The notes below the pieces were generated by a model, which did not search any database, was not told where the DNA came from, and worked only from the letters and a program-made list of their open reading frames with translations. A stretch of 64,000 bases of DNA from Silvania hatchlandensis. Lineage in GTDB: Bacteria > Pseudomonadota > Gammaproteobacteria > Enterobacterales > Enterobacteriaceae. The stretch spans positions 161,991 through 225,990 of the forward strand of contig NZ_JAMGZK010000049.1 in the NCBI RefSeq assembly GCF_025564065.1, in the 5' to 3' direction. Of this stretch, positions 40,888 to 50,239 are shown one piece after another (position 1 is the stretch's first letter; each line of letters starts with the position of its first letter). Both the position numbers and the translations under genes were made by a program.

Positions 40888-41586
40888 TCAGTTCACGCTA
40901 TAGTTCATCACTACGCCGCTCAGACCGGAGAGCTGGTTCAGCTCGCCGAGCGACCCTTTCAATTTATCCCGGGAGGCATCCGGGCCGACGAGGATCCGGG
41001 TGATTTTACCCTGTACCGGGGTCGAAGGCGACGTGTAAACGCGGTATCCGGCTCCACGTAATTTTGCCACCACCTCGTTGACTTTATCGGCATTTTTGAG
41101 CGCACCGAGCTGAACCACATAGGCTTTGCCGGTGGGTGCTGGCTTCTCTTCCTGAACCGGCTTCGCAGGGGGTGTTTCAGCGGCGGCAGCAAGCTGTTCG
41201 CTGGCTCGGGTCTGCGGTTTTTCGACCGGTTTTGGCTTCGTAACGGGTTTGGCCTGCTGGGCAGGCTTAGGTTGTTCTGCCGGGAGCGTATCCATGTCGC
41301 GATTACTGTTCGCCGCGAAGCGCGCAGGATCTAACGATGGCGCAGCGGCATCGCCGGCCTGCACCTCTTCCGCTGCACCTTCAGGCGGCTGGATAGGCAG
41401 CGCCTGGGCTGCAGCGGGCATCATATCGGGCTCATCGCGATCGCCAGGTTTTGGCACCAGCGGGATCGCCGCGAACTCATCCTGGTAATGTTTTTTCTGC
41501 CCATCAAGCAGCCCCGGGAGAATAATCACCCCCAGCGCCACCAGCACAATGGTGCCTGCTAAACGGTTCTGAAACTTACTTGCCAC
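40888..41586 (-). CDS. dedD: Cell-division protein DedD (SPOR domain)
   Basis: A 232-residue inner-membrane protein. A single N-terminal helix (about residues 8-27, NRLAGTIVLVALGVIILPG) is followed by a long proline-, lysine- and alanine-rich periplasmic linker and a C-terminal SPOR domain (about 150-230) that binds denuded septal peptidoglycan. It helps constriction with FtsN. It starts at GTG 41586, six bases after GGGGAG and overlapping the folC end by 11 bases; an ATG five codons upstream overlaps the ribosome site. The linker is somewhat longer than in E. coli DedD (220 residues). Confidence 0.93.
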   Translation of the reverse strand: MASKFQNRLAGTIVLVALGVIILPGLLDGQKKHYQDEFAAIPLVPKPGDRDEPDMMPAAAQALPIQPPEGAAEEVQAGDAAAPSLDPARFAANSNRDMDTLPAEQPKPAQQAKPVTKPKPVEKPQTRASEQLAAAAETPPAKPVQEEKPAPTGKAYVVQLGALKNADKVNEVVAKLRGAGYRVYTSPSTPVQGKITRILVGPDASRDKLKGSLGELNQLSGLSGVVMNYSVN

Positions 41587-42844
41587 CGGTTCTCCCCGCA
41601 TCCATTACGTCCATGACATGTGCCACCGTATGGAAGGATCCACACACCAGCACGGTATCTTCTGGTCTGGCATCCGCCATTGCGGCGCGCCATGCCTGCT
41701 CCACGTTGGTGAAGACTGCGCCCGTGCCGAGGTGTTCCATCAGCTGTTCGGCAGTCGCCCCGCGCGGGCCTTCCAGAGGTGCACAATACCAGCTATCGAC
41801 CACACTCTCCATGCAGGCCAGCGTGCCGCCAATATCTTTATCATGAAGCATACCGATAACCGCCAGCACGCGCCCGGTTTTTGGCAGGGATTTGAGACGT
41901 CCCGCGAGGTATGCCGCGGCATGGGGGTTATGCGCCACATCCAGAATCAGACGCGGCGACTCGCTGACAATCTGAAAGCGTCCGGGCAGGAGCGCATCCT
42001 TAATGCCGTCGCGAATGGCCTGTTCGCTCAGCGTGAGGCCACTGGCCCGCAGCGCTGCCAGCGCCGTCGCCGCATTCGGCTGTGGCACCTGCGGCAGCGG
42101 CAGGTTTTCAAGCCGGCCCTGCGCATCCTCAAACTGCCAGCCGTTTTCTGCAACGCTATAGCGCCAGTCTACGTCGCGACGCAGCAGATTCGCGCCCTTC
42201 TCCTGCGCCACATCGCCGATGGTGTGCGGCATATCAGGCTCGCCGACAATCGCCGGTTTACCCGCGCGGAAAATCCCGGCTTTTTCACGGCCGATGCTTT
42301 CGCGATCCGGCCCCAGCCAGTCGGTATGATCCAGTGCGATGCTGGTGACCACTGCGACATCGGCATCCACCATATTGGTGGCGTCCAGACGCCCGCCTAA
42401 GCCCACTTCGAGGATCACCACGTCCAGTTGCGCTTGCTTAAACAGCCACAGCGCCGACAGCGTGCCGTATTCAAAATAGGTCAGGGAAATATCACCGCGC
42501 GCGGCTTCGATTTCTGCAAAGGACGCAGTGTGCGCGGATTCCGCCAGCTCTGTATTCTGCACGCGCACGCGCTCGGTGTAGCGCACCAGATGCGGGGAAC
42601 TGTAAACACCCACTTTGTAGCCCGCGGCCATCAGCACCGCTTCCAGCGTCCGGCAGGTGGTGCCTTTGCCGTTGGTGCCCGCGACGGTGAAGACAAAGGG
42701 AGCCGGTTTCAGCACATCAAGGCGCGCGGCAACTTTGCTGATGCGCGCAAGTCCCATGTCGATGGTTTTGCTGTGCAGGTTTTCCAGATAAGAAAGCCAC
42801 GCGGCCAGGGGCGACGTGGCTTGAGGAAGAGTGTTGTTTTCCAT
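41576..42844 (-). CDS. folC: Bifunctional folylpolyglutamate synthase / dihydrofolate synthase FolC
   Basis: A 422-residue Mur-ligase-family enzyme. It joins glutamate to dihydropteroate and then adds further glutamates to folates. The P-loop GTNGKGTTC is at 56-64, the DATNMVDADVAVVTSIALDHTDWLG block at about 130-155 (omega-loop region and Mg2+-binding histidine), and the C-terminal ligase domain begins near 295 with LILDVAHNPHAAAYL. The length equals E. coli FolC. It is 69 bases after accD with a terminator-like hairpin between, and overlaps dedD. Confidence 0.97.
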   Translation of the reverse strand: MENNTLPQATSPLAAWLSYLENLHSKTIDMGLARISKVAARLDVLKPAPFVFTVAGTNGKGTTCRTLEAVLMAAGYKVGVYSSPHLVRYTERVRVQNTELAESAHTASFAEIEAARGDISLTYFEYGTLSALWLFKQAQLDVVILEVGLGGRLDATNMVDADVAVVTSIALDHTDWLGPDRESIGREKAGIFRAGKPAIVGEPDMPHTIGDVAQEKGANLLRRDVDWRYSVAENGWQFEDAQGRLENLPLPQVPQPNAATALAALRASGLTLSEQAIRDGIKDALLPGRFQIVSESPRLILDVAHNPHAAAYLAGRLKSLPKTGRVLAVIGMLHDKDIGGTLACMESVVDSWYCAPLEGPRGATAEQLMEHLGTGAVFTNVEQAWRAAMADARPEDTVLVCGSFHTVAHVMDVMDAGRTGGK

Positions 42845-42875
42845 GTTGCGCGCTTTTCAGTTACGTTTAGAAAGC

Positions 42876-42907
42876 AAAAGGGCAGCGCCATCTGGCCCTG
42901 CCCTTTT
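42876..42907. terminator. Hairpin between accD and folC
   Basis: AAAAGGGCAG and CTGCCCTTTT form a 10-bp stem enclosing a smaller GCCA/TGGC hairpin. On the minus strand it lies a few bases after the accD stop, with a short T4 tail. Termination may be partial, since folC needs a transcript from either here or read-through. Confidence 0.75.
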
Positions 42908-42913
42908 CAGTTA

Positions 42914-43819
42914 TCAGGCCTCGGGTTCCTGATCCGGTACCACCACGGCTTCGCGTGGCTCATCCGGACTCGGCGACGGCAGATTCATCAGCTTCGCCAG
43001 GACGCTTGCCAGTTTCAGGCGCAGCTCCGGACGGCGAACGATCATGTCGATAGCGCCTTTCTCAATGAGGAATTCACTGCGCTGGAAGCCCGGCGGCAGT
43101 TTCTCACGAACCGTTTGTTCGATAACGCGCGGCCCAGCAAAACCGATCAGCGCTTTAGGTTCAGCAATGTTCAGATCGCCCAGCATCGCAAAACTTGCGG
43201 ATACGCCGCCCATAGTCGGGTCAGTCAGTACAGAGATGTACGGCAGACCACGCTCCTGCATTTTTGCCAGCGCAGCAGAGGTTTTCGCCATCTGCATCAG
43301 CGACATGAGCGCTTCCTGCATACGCGCACCGCCGGAAGCCGAGAAGCAGATCAGCGGACAGTTGTCTTCCAGCGCCTGCTCAACGGCACGCACGAAGCGC
43401 GCGCCAACAACGGAACCCATTGAACCGCCCATAAAGGCGAACTCAAACGCGGCTGCGACGACCGGCATCTCATGCAGAGTGCCTTTCATCACCACCAGCG
43501 CGTCTTTCTCGCCGGTCTCTTTTTGCGCAGAGGCCAGGCGATCTTTGTATTTCTTGGAGTCGCGGAACTTCAGCAGATCTTTCGGCTCAAGTTCGCTACC
43601 CAGCTCAACCATGGAGCCTTCGTCCAGCAGACTGTGCAGGCGATTACGCGCCGACATGCGCATGTGGTGATCGCACTTCGGGCACACTTCCAGATTACGC
43701 TCCAGCTCGGCGCGGTACAGGACCTGACCGCAGCTGTCACACTTGGTCCACACCCCTTCAGGAATACTCGCCTTACGGGTTGGGGTAATGTTGCTTTTAA
43801 TTCGTTCAATCCAGCTCAT
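42914..43819 (-). CDS. accD: Acetyl-CoA carboxylase carboxyltransferase subunit beta
   Basis: A 301-residue subunit that, with AccA, moves the carboxyl group from biotin to acetyl-CoA to make malonyl-CoA. The N-terminal zinc ribbon has C27, C30, C46 and C49. A crotonase-like fold follows, with the oxyanion-hole segments [12 protein letters not shown] and [23 protein letters not shown]. The acidic C-terminal tail varies between species. E. coli AccD is 304 residues and also binds its own mRNA through the zinc domain. Confidence 0.97.
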   Translation of the reverse strand: MSWIERIKSNITPTRKASIPEGVWTKCDSCGQVLYRAELERNLEVCPKCDHHMRMSARNRLHSLLDEGSMVELGSELEPKDLLKFRDSKKYKDRLASAQKETGEKDALVVMKGTLHEMPVVAAAFEFAFMGGSMGSVVGARFVRAVEQALEDNCPLICFSASGGARMQEALMSLMQMAKTSAALAKMQERGLPYISVLTDPTMGGVSASFAMLGDLNIAEPKALIGFAGPRVIEQTVREKLPPGFQRSEFLIEKGAIDMIVRRPELRLKLASVLAKLMNLPSPSPDEPREAVVVPDQEPEA

Positions 43820-43973
43820 TGATAACCTTTCTGCCTGAACCTGGTTCTATGCCAGCTTTGCTGTAAGGGGCGCATAATGCCATTTTTGCCCCCGACAGAC
43901 CATGAATGTTGCACATTAAAACATAACAGCCCGAAACTTTGGACAAAAAAGTGGTCGAACCGCAGATGTGCTT

Positions 43974-44633
43974 TTATTTTGCCTGTTTTGCCGCCGCACG
44001 CCGATGACGAATAATTTCGATCACCCCCGGCAGAATGGAGACCACAATAATCCCTACGATCAGCAACTTAAGGTTTTCCTGGATCATAGGGATGGTTCCG
44101 AAGAAATAGCCTGCGTAGGTAAAGCTGAGCACCCACAACAGCGCGCCGGTCACGTTATAGAGGGCGAACTGACGATAGGACATGTGACCCATCCCCGCAA
44201 CAAACGGGGCGAAGGTTCTGACGATCGGCACGAAGCGCGCGAGAATAATCGTTTTGCCGCCATGCTTTTCATAAAACGCATGGGTTTTATCCAGATAGCT
44301 ACGACGAAAAATCTTCGAGTCCGGGTTACTGAATAACCGCTCGCCAAACAGCCGACCTATAGTGTAGTTCACCGCATCGCCGAGGATCGCCGCAATGATC
44401 ATCAGCACCACCATCAGATGGACGTTGATATCGTTGGTTTCCAGCGATGCCAGCGCCCCCGCCACGAACAGCAGGGAATCACCCGGTAAAAACGGTGTCA
44501 CTACCAGCCCGGTTTCGCAAAACAGGATCAGGAACAGAATGGCATACACCCAGACGCCGTAATCAGCGACCAGCTCAGCCAGGTGAACATCGATATGCAG
44601 AATGAAATCAATTAGAAAGCGAATTAAATCCAT
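43974..44633 (-). CDS. dedA: DedA family inner-membrane protein
   Basis: A 219-residue membrane protein with the SNARE-associated/VTT domain. The diagnostic [20 protein letters not shown] motif is near residue 40-58. The second, arginine-containing motif is [21 protein letters not shown], near 131-150. Family members flip or recycle lipids such as undecaprenyl phosphate or phosphatidylethanolamine and support envelope integrity. It has about five hydrophobic segments and a basic C-terminus. It lies between truA and accD. Confidence 0.95.
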   Translation of the reverse strand: MDLIRFLIDFILHIDVHLAELVADYGVWVYAILFLILFCETGLVVTPFLPGDSLLFVAGALASLETNDINVHLMVVLMIIAAILGDAVNYTIGRLFGERLFSNPDSKIFRRSYLDKTHAFYEKHGGKTIILARFVPIVRTFAPFVAGMGHMSYRQFALYNVTGALLWVLSFTYAGYFFGTIPMIQENLKLLIVGIIVVSILPGVIEIIRHRRAAAKQAK

Positions 44634-44669
44634 ATTGTCTAAACCTTTATTACCACGATTGCACAGCTA

Positions 44670-45482
44670 TCAGTCCGCTAAAAACAGCGGGCCCATTGGC
44701 GGTTTCGGAAGGTTGAAACGATCCGGGTAATCCACCGAGACCAGATATAACCCTTCCGCTTTCGCCGTTGCTGCCGCCAGCGTTCTGTCCTTCGCTGCCA
44801 GCAACTCTGCAATCCAGCTCTCCGGCTGGTGTCCGGCGCCCACTTCCATCAGGCTGCCTACGATATTCCTGACCATATGATGTACAAAGGCATTCGCTTT
44901 GATATCGACCACCACGTATGCACCGTAACGCGTCACGTTAATGTGCATCACGTTACGCCACGGAGTGCGCGACTGGCACTGAACCGCACGAAACGAGGTA
45001 AAATCATTTTCACCAATCAGCGCCTGGGCCGCACGCTGCATGCGGTCTGCATCCAGCGGGGCGTAATAATGCGTAACCCCCTGGCCCAGTACCGCCGGGC
45101 GAAGGCGCTGATTATAGATGATGTAGCGGTAGCGGCGCGCAGTGGCGCTGAAACGCGCATGAAAATCATCCGGCACATCTTTGACCCAACGCACCGCGAT
45201 GTCACCAGGCAAATTCGCATTTACACCCAGCGTCCAGGCCGCGTCTTTACGCGCGGCGGTGGTGGTGAAATGCACAACCTGCCCGGTACCGTGGACGCCG
45301 GCATCGGTACGACCGGCGCACAATACACCGATCGGTTCGTTCGCCACCTGAGAGAGCGCTTTTTCCAGCTTTTCCTGAACGCTGCGCACTTCATTCTGAC
45401 GCTGCCAGCCATAATATTTACTGCCGTCGTATTCGATCCCGAGGGCAATTTTATGCACTGGCTTTTGTTCCACGTCGGACAT
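44670..45482 (-). CDS. truA: tRNA pseudouridine(38-40) synthase TruA
   Basis: A 270-residue pseudouridine synthase that modifies positions 38-40 of the tRNA anticodon arm. The catalytic aspartate is D60 in [18 protein letters not shown]. The FTSFRAVQC and [16 protein letters not shown] segments complete the active site. It overlaps usg by one base (TAATG), so the two are probably translationally coupled, as in E. coli. Confidence 0.97.
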   Translation of the reverse strand: MSDVEQKPVHKIALGIEYDGSKYYGWQRQNEVRSVQEKLEKALSQVANEPIGVLCAGRTDAGVHGTGQVVHFTTTAARKDAAWTLGVNANLPGDIAVRWVKDVPDDFHARFSATARRYRYIIYNQRLRPAVLGQGVTHYYAPLDADRMQRAAQALIGENDFTSFRAVQCQSRTPWRNVMHINVTRYGAYVVVDIKANAFVHHMVRNIVGSLMEVGAGHQPESWIAELLAAKDRTLAAATAKAEGLYLVSVDYPDRFNLPKPPMGPLFLAD

Positions 45483-46495
45483 TAGTACAGGTACTCCTGC
45501 ACCAGCTTCTCGGCAATTTTCACCGCCATCAGCGCGCCGCCGAAACGGACGTTGTCAGCCACTGACCAGAACTGGACCTGCTCCGGCATGCCGTAATCGT
45601 TACGCACGCAGCCGACAGAAAGATGGGTGCTACCCGTCGCATCACCCACCTGCGTCGGGAATTCGCGCTCTTCAGACAGCACAATGTCCTCGACGCGCGT
45701 AAAGGCGTCACGCGCCTCTTCGGCTGCCAGCGGGCGCAGCGCTTCAAAGTTCACCATCTGCGCGTGGCCGTAGAAGACCGGGGACTGCACGCAGCTTGCG
45801 GAGATCATCAGCCCTTCATCCTGCAGGATCTTGCGTACCTGATCGACGATACGGCGCTCTTCGCGCACGCTACCTTCGCGATCCGACAGCAGCGGCAGCA
45901 TGTTGAACGCCAGTTGACGACCAAAGAAGTCCTCTTCATCAACCGGGATGCCGTTCAGCAGCTTCGCACTCTGCCCTGCCAGCGCATCCACCGCTTTTTT
46001 GCCGTGGGCAGAAGCCGACAGCAGGCTGGTGACGCTGATGCGAGAGAGTCCACCGTCATCGATCAGCGGCTTCAGGGCAACCAGCAGCTGGCTGGTCAGG
46101 CTGTCCGGGACGGCGATGATGTTGCGGTTGCGATAATCGGCCAGCACGAACGGGTTAACGTCCGGCACCACCAGCGGCACGTCCGGCTCAAGGGCAAACA
46201 GGCCGCTTAAATCGATAACCAGGCAGCCCGCATTGGTGGCTTCTTCAATATAGGTGGCAGAGGCTTCCGCACCTGCGGCGAAAAAGGCCAGCTGCGCCTG
46301 CGTCCAGTCGAACGCGGCGGCATCCTGAACCCTTACGGATTTGCCTTCAAAACGCAGATGCTCACCGGCACTCTCGTTTCGCGCCAGGGCATAAATATCC
46401 CCCACCGGAAACTGACGCTCGGCAAGCGTTTCGAGCAGGGCTTCACCCACGGCGCCCGTAGCGCCCAGTATGGCAATGTTCCAGCCTTCAGACAT
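45482..46495 (-). CDS. usg: USG-1 protein, semialdehyde-dehydrogenase-like
   Basis: A 337-residue homologue of aspartate-semialdehyde dehydrogenase. The NAD(P)-binding [14 protein letters not shown] is at 11-24. At the place of the catalytic cysteine of true ASADH (GNCTVS-like) the sequence is [10 protein letters not shown] (129-138), with no cysteine, so dehydrogenase activity is unlikely. E. coli Usg has the same peculiarity as far as I recall, and no known function. It is cotranscribed with truA and lies 67 bases after pdxB. Confidence 0.93.
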   Translation of the reverse strand: MSEGWNIAILGATGAVGEALLETLAERQFPVGDIYALARNESAGEHLRFEGKSVRVQDAAAFDWTQAQLAFFAAGAEASATYIEEATNAGCLVIDLSGLFALEPDVPLVVPDVNPFVLADYRNRNIIAVPDSLTSQLLVALKPLIDDGGLSRISVTSLLSASAHGKKAVDALAGQSAKLLNGIPVDEEDFFGRQLAFNMLPLLSDREGSVREERRIVDQVRKILQDEGLMISASCVQSPVFYGHAQMVNFEALRPLAAEEARDAFTRVEDIVLSEEREFPTQVGDATGSTHLSVGCVRNDYGMPEQVQFWSVADNVRFGGALMAVKIAEKLVQEYLY

Positions 46496-46562
46496 GGTGG
46501 TTTACTCCAGCAATAAAAAAGCGTCCCCGCCGGGTTATCCGACAGGGAGCATTAAGAAGAAA

Positions 46563-47699
46563 TTAACGTACCGGGTGATGAACGGCGTTGAAACCCAGCT
46601 TATGCAGTAATGATGCCGCGTCAGCGTCATCACACATCACATACAGGGAGGACCATTCGCGGCGCTCAAGATAGTGCTTACGCAGTTTGTCGAATTCACC
46701 GGGTTTACCCGCCACTTTTCGCAGCAGTGCGTCGTCGCGGCGCACATCATACACTAAATGCACCAGTCGTTTCAGCGTTCCCTGATCGAGCGGGCCGTGC
46801 AGCGTAATGCGGCCAAAATCCGGGGTCGGCAGCAGGGTATCCAGCGCCACCTGCTGAGACTTGCCAATGAAGGTGCTGTAAGCCTCGAACACCTGAGTGG
46901 TGCCGCGCGCTTTCCCTTCCAGCGTGTAGCCCGCGATATGCGCGGTGCCGATATCGATTTTATCCAGCAGCGCGACGTTGAGATCCGGCTCGGGCTCCCA
47001 GACGTCCAGCACCACGCTGAGATCCTGTCCTGCGTCCAGGCGCTGAAGCAGCGCGGCGTTGTCGACAACCGGGCCACGGCAGGCGTTGATCAAAATAGTG
47101 CCCGGTTTCAGGCGGCTGATCAGCGCGTCGTCGGCCAGATGCAGGGATTTATACGGCCCATCTTTGAACAGTGGCGTATGGAAAGTCAGTACATCGCACT
47201 CGGCTACCAGTTGATCCAGGGTACGGAAATCGCCCTCGTCGCCGCGATCGGCGCGCGGGGGATCGCACAGCAGCGTGCGAATGCCTAACGCCTCAAGGCG
47301 CTTTTGCAGACGCCCGCCAACGTTCCCGACACCGATAATCCCCACGGTACGATCGGCAAGCGTGAACCCGTCGCGCTCGGCCAGCATCAGCAGTGACGAG
47401 AATACATACTCGACAACGGCGATGGCATTACAGCCCGGCGCGGCAGAAAAGCCGATCCCCGCCTGCTTGAGCCACGCATCATCCACATGATCGGTTCCTG
47501 CGGTGGCCGTGCCGACAAACTTCACTGCTTTGCCCGCCAGCAGCGCCTCATTCACCTTGGTCACGGAGCGCACCATCAGCGCGTCGGCGTCGTCCAGCTC
47601 AGCCAGCGGAATCGGGCGACCGGGGACAGCCCTAACCTCACCCAGGCGGCTAAACAGCTCACGGGCGTAAGGCATATTTTCATCAACGAGGATTTTCAC
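46563..47699 (-). CDS. pdxB: Erythronate-4-phosphate dehydrogenase PdxB
   Basis: A 378-residue D-2-hydroxyacid dehydrogenase acting in pyridoxal phosphate synthesis. The NAD-binding [16 protein letters not shown] lies near 120. The catalytic arginine is in NACRGPVVD near 207, the glutamate in [10 protein letters not shown] near 236 and the histidine in GTAHIAGYT near 254. A C-terminal dimerisation domain of about 90 residues is specific to PdxB. The length equals E. coli PdxB. It is divergent from flk, with 112 bases between. Confidence 0.97.
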   Translation of the reverse strand: MKILVDENMPYARELFSRLGEVRAVPGRPIPLAELDDADALMVRSVTKVNEALLAGKAVKFVGTATAGTDHVDDAWLKQAGIGFSAAPGCNAIAVVEYVFSSLLMLAERDGFTLADRTVGIIGVGNVGGRLQKRLEALGIRTLLCDPPRADRGDEGDFRTLDQLVAECDVLTFHTPLFKDGPYKSLHLADDALISRLKPGTILINACRGPVVDNAALLQRLDAGQDLSVVLDVWEPEPDLNVALLDKIDIGTAHIAGYTLEGKARGTTQVFEAYSTFIGKSQQVALDTLLPTPDFGRITLHGPLDQGTLKRLVHLVYDVRRDDALLRKVAGKPGEFDKLRKHYLERREWSSLYVMCDDADAASLLHKLGFNAVHHPVR

Positions 47700-47811
47700 G
47701 ACTGAGTACCTGTTTGAGAGGAAGAAAACCTGTCAAGTGTGCCATAATCTGGCCGCCAGGCATATACGTAACCTGGTTTACGATGCGTAACGACCTTAAG
47801 GATTTTTGACG

Positions 47812-48816
47812 ATGCAGCCCATTTCAGGTACGCCGCCGCGCCCTCCGGGTGAAGGCCCCGTAACGTCCAGCGTTGCGGGCGAACAGCCCCTATCCACGCA
47901 GCAGCGCACCGTGCTGGAGCGCCTGATTACCCGGCTGATCGCCCTGACGTCGCAGCAAAATGCGGAAGTGTGGGCGGGAGTCAAACACGACCTGGGGCTG
48001 AAGAGCGATGCGCCGTTCCTGTCGCGCCACTTCCCTGCGGCAGAGCAGAATCTGAACCAGCGCCTGAGCAGTGCCCAGCAAAACCATACCACCCGGCAGG
48101 TCGTCTCCCAGTTGACGGAGTTGCTGAGCCAGGGCAATAACCGCCAGGCGGTCAGCGAATTCATTCGCCAGCAGTACGGGCAGACCGCGCTGAGCCAGCT
48201 GACGCCGGACCAGCTCAAAAACGTGCTGACGCTGCTGCAGAATAACCAGCTGTCGATCCCACAGCCGCAGCAGCGCCCGGCCACGGAGCGCCCGCTGCTG
48301 CCTGCCGAGCACAACACGCTGAAGCAGATGGTGACCAAGCTTGCCGCCGCAACGGGTGAGCCGACCAAGCTTATCTGGCAGTCGATGCTGGAGCTGTCAG
48401 GCGTGAAGGCGGGTGAGCTGATCCCGGCCAAACAGTTTACCCATCTCGCCACCTGGCTGCAGGCGCGACAGACGCTGAGCACCCAAAGCGCACCAACGTT
48501 GCACACGCTGCAGGCCGCATTAAGACAGCCACTGGAAGCGCGCGAGTGGGACAGTATTCAGGATTATGCCCGCCAGAACTGGCAGGCGACACCGCAGACG
48601 GCCCTGACCACCGCACAGGTTCAGAGCCTGCTGGGGGAGATTTTCCTGCGCCGCGCCGAGCGTGAAAATGCCACGTTAGAAGTTCGCAATATCCAGCCGA
48701 TCTACAGCCCGCTGCTTGCCCCGGTGGTCGACTCACTGAAATCGATGTCGGCCCGTCCAGGGCTGATGTTTGTCGCGCTGCTGGTCGTGATGGTCGTCAT
48801 CTGGATAGTCATCTGA
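47812..48816 (+). CDS. flk: Flagella biosynthesis regulator Flk
   Basis: A 334-residue protein that is mostly cytoplasmic and glutamine-rich, ending in one C-terminal transmembrane helix (GLMFVALLVVMVVIWIVI). This is the tail-anchored layout of E. coli and Salmonella Flk. Flk prevents premature secretion of late flagellar substrates (FlgM) before the rings are complete. ATG 47812 is chosen with AAGGA upstream; an in-frame TTG at 47806 is less likely. The C-terminal residues after the helix are fewer than in E. coli. Its neighbour in E. coli, yfcJ, is missing here. Confidence 0.92.
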   Translation: MQPISGTPPRPPGEGPVTSSVAGEQPLSTQQRTVLERLITRLIALTSQQNAEVWAGVKHDLGLKSDAPFLSRHFPAAEQNLNQRLSSAQQNHTTRQVVSQLTELLSQGNNRQAVSEFIRQQYGQTALSQLTPDQLKNVLTLLQNNQLSIPQPQQRPATERPLLPAEHNTLKQMVTKLAAATGEPTKLIWQSMLELSGVKAGELIPAKQFTHLATWLQARQTLSTQSAPTLHTLQAALRQPLEAREWDSIQDYARQNWQATPQTALTTAQVQSLLGEIFLRRAERENATLEVRNIQPIYSPLLAPVVDSLKSMSARPGLMFVALLVVMVVIWIVI

Positions 48817-48821
48817 CAAAC

Positions 48822-48850
48822 AAAAAGGGAGCCCTGAGGCTCCCTTTTTT
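48822..48850. terminator. Bidirectional terminator between flk and fabB
   Basis: AAAAAGGGAGCC, a CTGA-type loop and GGCTCCCTTTTTT. Its A-run/T-run symmetry serves both convergent genes. Confidence 0.92.
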
Positions 48851-48865
48851 CATCCGGCGTAAAAA

Positions 48866-50083
48866 TTACGCGTTCAGCTTACGCATGACCAGCGTGGCGT
48901 TGGTGCCGCCGAAGCCGAAGCTGTTAGACATGACGGTAGTCAGTTCACGCTCGGTTGGCTCGGTGACGATGTTCAGGCCAGCAGCCTGCTCGTCCAGCTC
49001 CTCAACGTTGATGCTTGGGGCGATAAAGCCGTGTTCCAGCATCAGCAGGGAGTAGATGGCTTCCTGTACGCCAGCGGCGCCCAGTGAGTGACCGGTCATG
49101 GCTTTGGTCGCAGAGATGGCCGGGCTATTGTCGCCGAACACTTCGCGGATCGCACCCAGCTCTTTCACGTCGCCTACCGGAGTAGAGGTACCGTGGGAGT
49201 TCAGGTAGTCGATTGGGGTGTCGAGACCCTGCATCGCCATCTTCATGCAGCGCACTGCGCCTTCACCCGATGGAGCAACCATGTCTGCGCCGTCGGAGGT
49301 TGCGCCGTAGCCAACGATCTCAGCATAGATGTGCGCGCCACGGGCCAGAGCGTGTTCCAGCTCTTCAACCACAACCATACCGCCGCCGCCTGCGATGATA
49401 AAACCGTCGCGTTTGGAATCATAAGTACGGGAGGCTTTTTCCGGGGTTTCGTTGTATTTGGTGGACAGTGCGCCCATCGCGTCGAATTCACAGGCCATTT
49501 CCCAGCCCAGCTCTTCGCCGCCGCCCGCAAACACGATGTCCTGTTTGCCCAGCTGGATCTGCTCTACCGCGTTACCGATACAGTGTGCGGAGGTCGCACA
49601 GGCGGAGCTGATGGAGTAGTTTACGCCGTGAATTTTGAACGGCGTCGCGAGGCACGCGGATACCGCTGAACCCATCGCTTTGGTCACAACGTACGGACCG
49701 ACTGCTTTCAGGCCGCGCGGGCTACGCATGGCGTCCGCACCGAAGACCTGCGCTTTAGACGAACCGCCGGAGCCTGCAATCAGGCCAACACGTGGATTGT
49801 TCTGATAAACGTCTTCGCTCAGACCGGCATCAGCAATCGCTTCCTGCATGGAGAGATAGGCGTAAATGGAGGCATCGTTCATGAAACGGACCACTTTGCG
49901 ATCAATCAGACCGGTGGTGTCCAGTTTGACGTTGCCCCATACGTGGCTACGCATACCAGAATCAAGAAACTCCTGAGAGAAGGTGATTCCCGAGCGTCCT
50001 TCACGCAGAGATGACAGGACTTCCTGCTGGTTGTTACCGATGCTGGAAACGATGCCCAGGCCAGTAATCACTGCACGTTTCAT
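48866..50083 (-). CDS. fabB: 3-oxoacyl-ACP synthase I (FabB)
   Basis: A 405-residue beta-ketoacyl-ACP synthase of the thiolase fold. It elongates acyl chains and is needed for unsaturated fatty acids. The active-site cysteine is C162 in [12 protein letters not shown], the two histidines are in [11 protein letters not shown] (near 297) and [10 protein letters not shown] (near 332), with the lysine in ATKAMTG near 327. It is one residue shorter than E. coli FabB around residue 108 ([11 protein letters not shown]). The upstream region carries FabR- and FadR-like sites. Confidence 0.97.
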   Translation of the reverse strand: MKRAVITGLGIVSSIGNNQQEVLSSLREGRSGITFSQEFLDSGMRSHVWGNVKLDTTGLIDRKVVRFMNDASIYAYLSMQEAIADAGLSEDVYQNNPRVGLIAGSGGSSKAQVFGADAMRSPRGLKAVGPYVVTKAMGSAVSACLATPFKIHGVNYSISSACATSAHCIGNAVEQIQLGKQDIVFAGGGEELGWEMACEFDAMGALSTKYNETPEKASRTYDSKRDGFIIAGGGGMVVVEELEHALARGAHIYAEIVGYGATSDGADMVAPSGEGAVRCMKMAMQGLDTPIDYLNSHGTSTPVGDVKELGAIREVFGDNSPAISATKAMTGHSLGAAGVQEAIYSLLMLEHGFIAPSINVEELDEQAAGLNIVTEPTERELTTVMSNSFGFGGTNATLVMRKLNA

Positions 50084-50129
50084 TCAATACCTCTGTAAGT
50101 CGCACTATGTAAGTTTCGAGTCGCACAAT

Positions 50130-50147
50130 AGCGTACACTTGTACGCC
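50130..50147. promoter_or_regulatory. FabR-like palindrome upstream of fabB
   Basis: AGCGTACACTTGTACGCC is a near-perfect palindrome that matches the FabR operator of E. coli fabA and fabB (AGCGTACA-N2-TGTwCGCT). It lies 47 bases before the fabB start. FabR represses fabB according to the unsaturated/saturated acyl balance. Confidence 0.8.
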
Positions 50148-50148
50148 G

Positions 50149-50163
50149 AACAAGTCCGATCAG
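50149..50163 (-). promoter_or_regulatory. FadR-like site upstream of fabB
   Basis: On the minus strand CTGATCGGACTTGTT fits the FadR consensus CTGGTCnGACCTGTT with two changes. It is adjacent to the FabR palindrome, as in E. coli fabB, where FadR activates. Confidence 0.7.
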
Positions 50164-50239
50164 CAATTTCTGCGGAAATTTGCACCAGCAGACGTACATC
50201 GTTAAGATCGCGGCACAGCCAGTCAGACGAGTAACTTAC

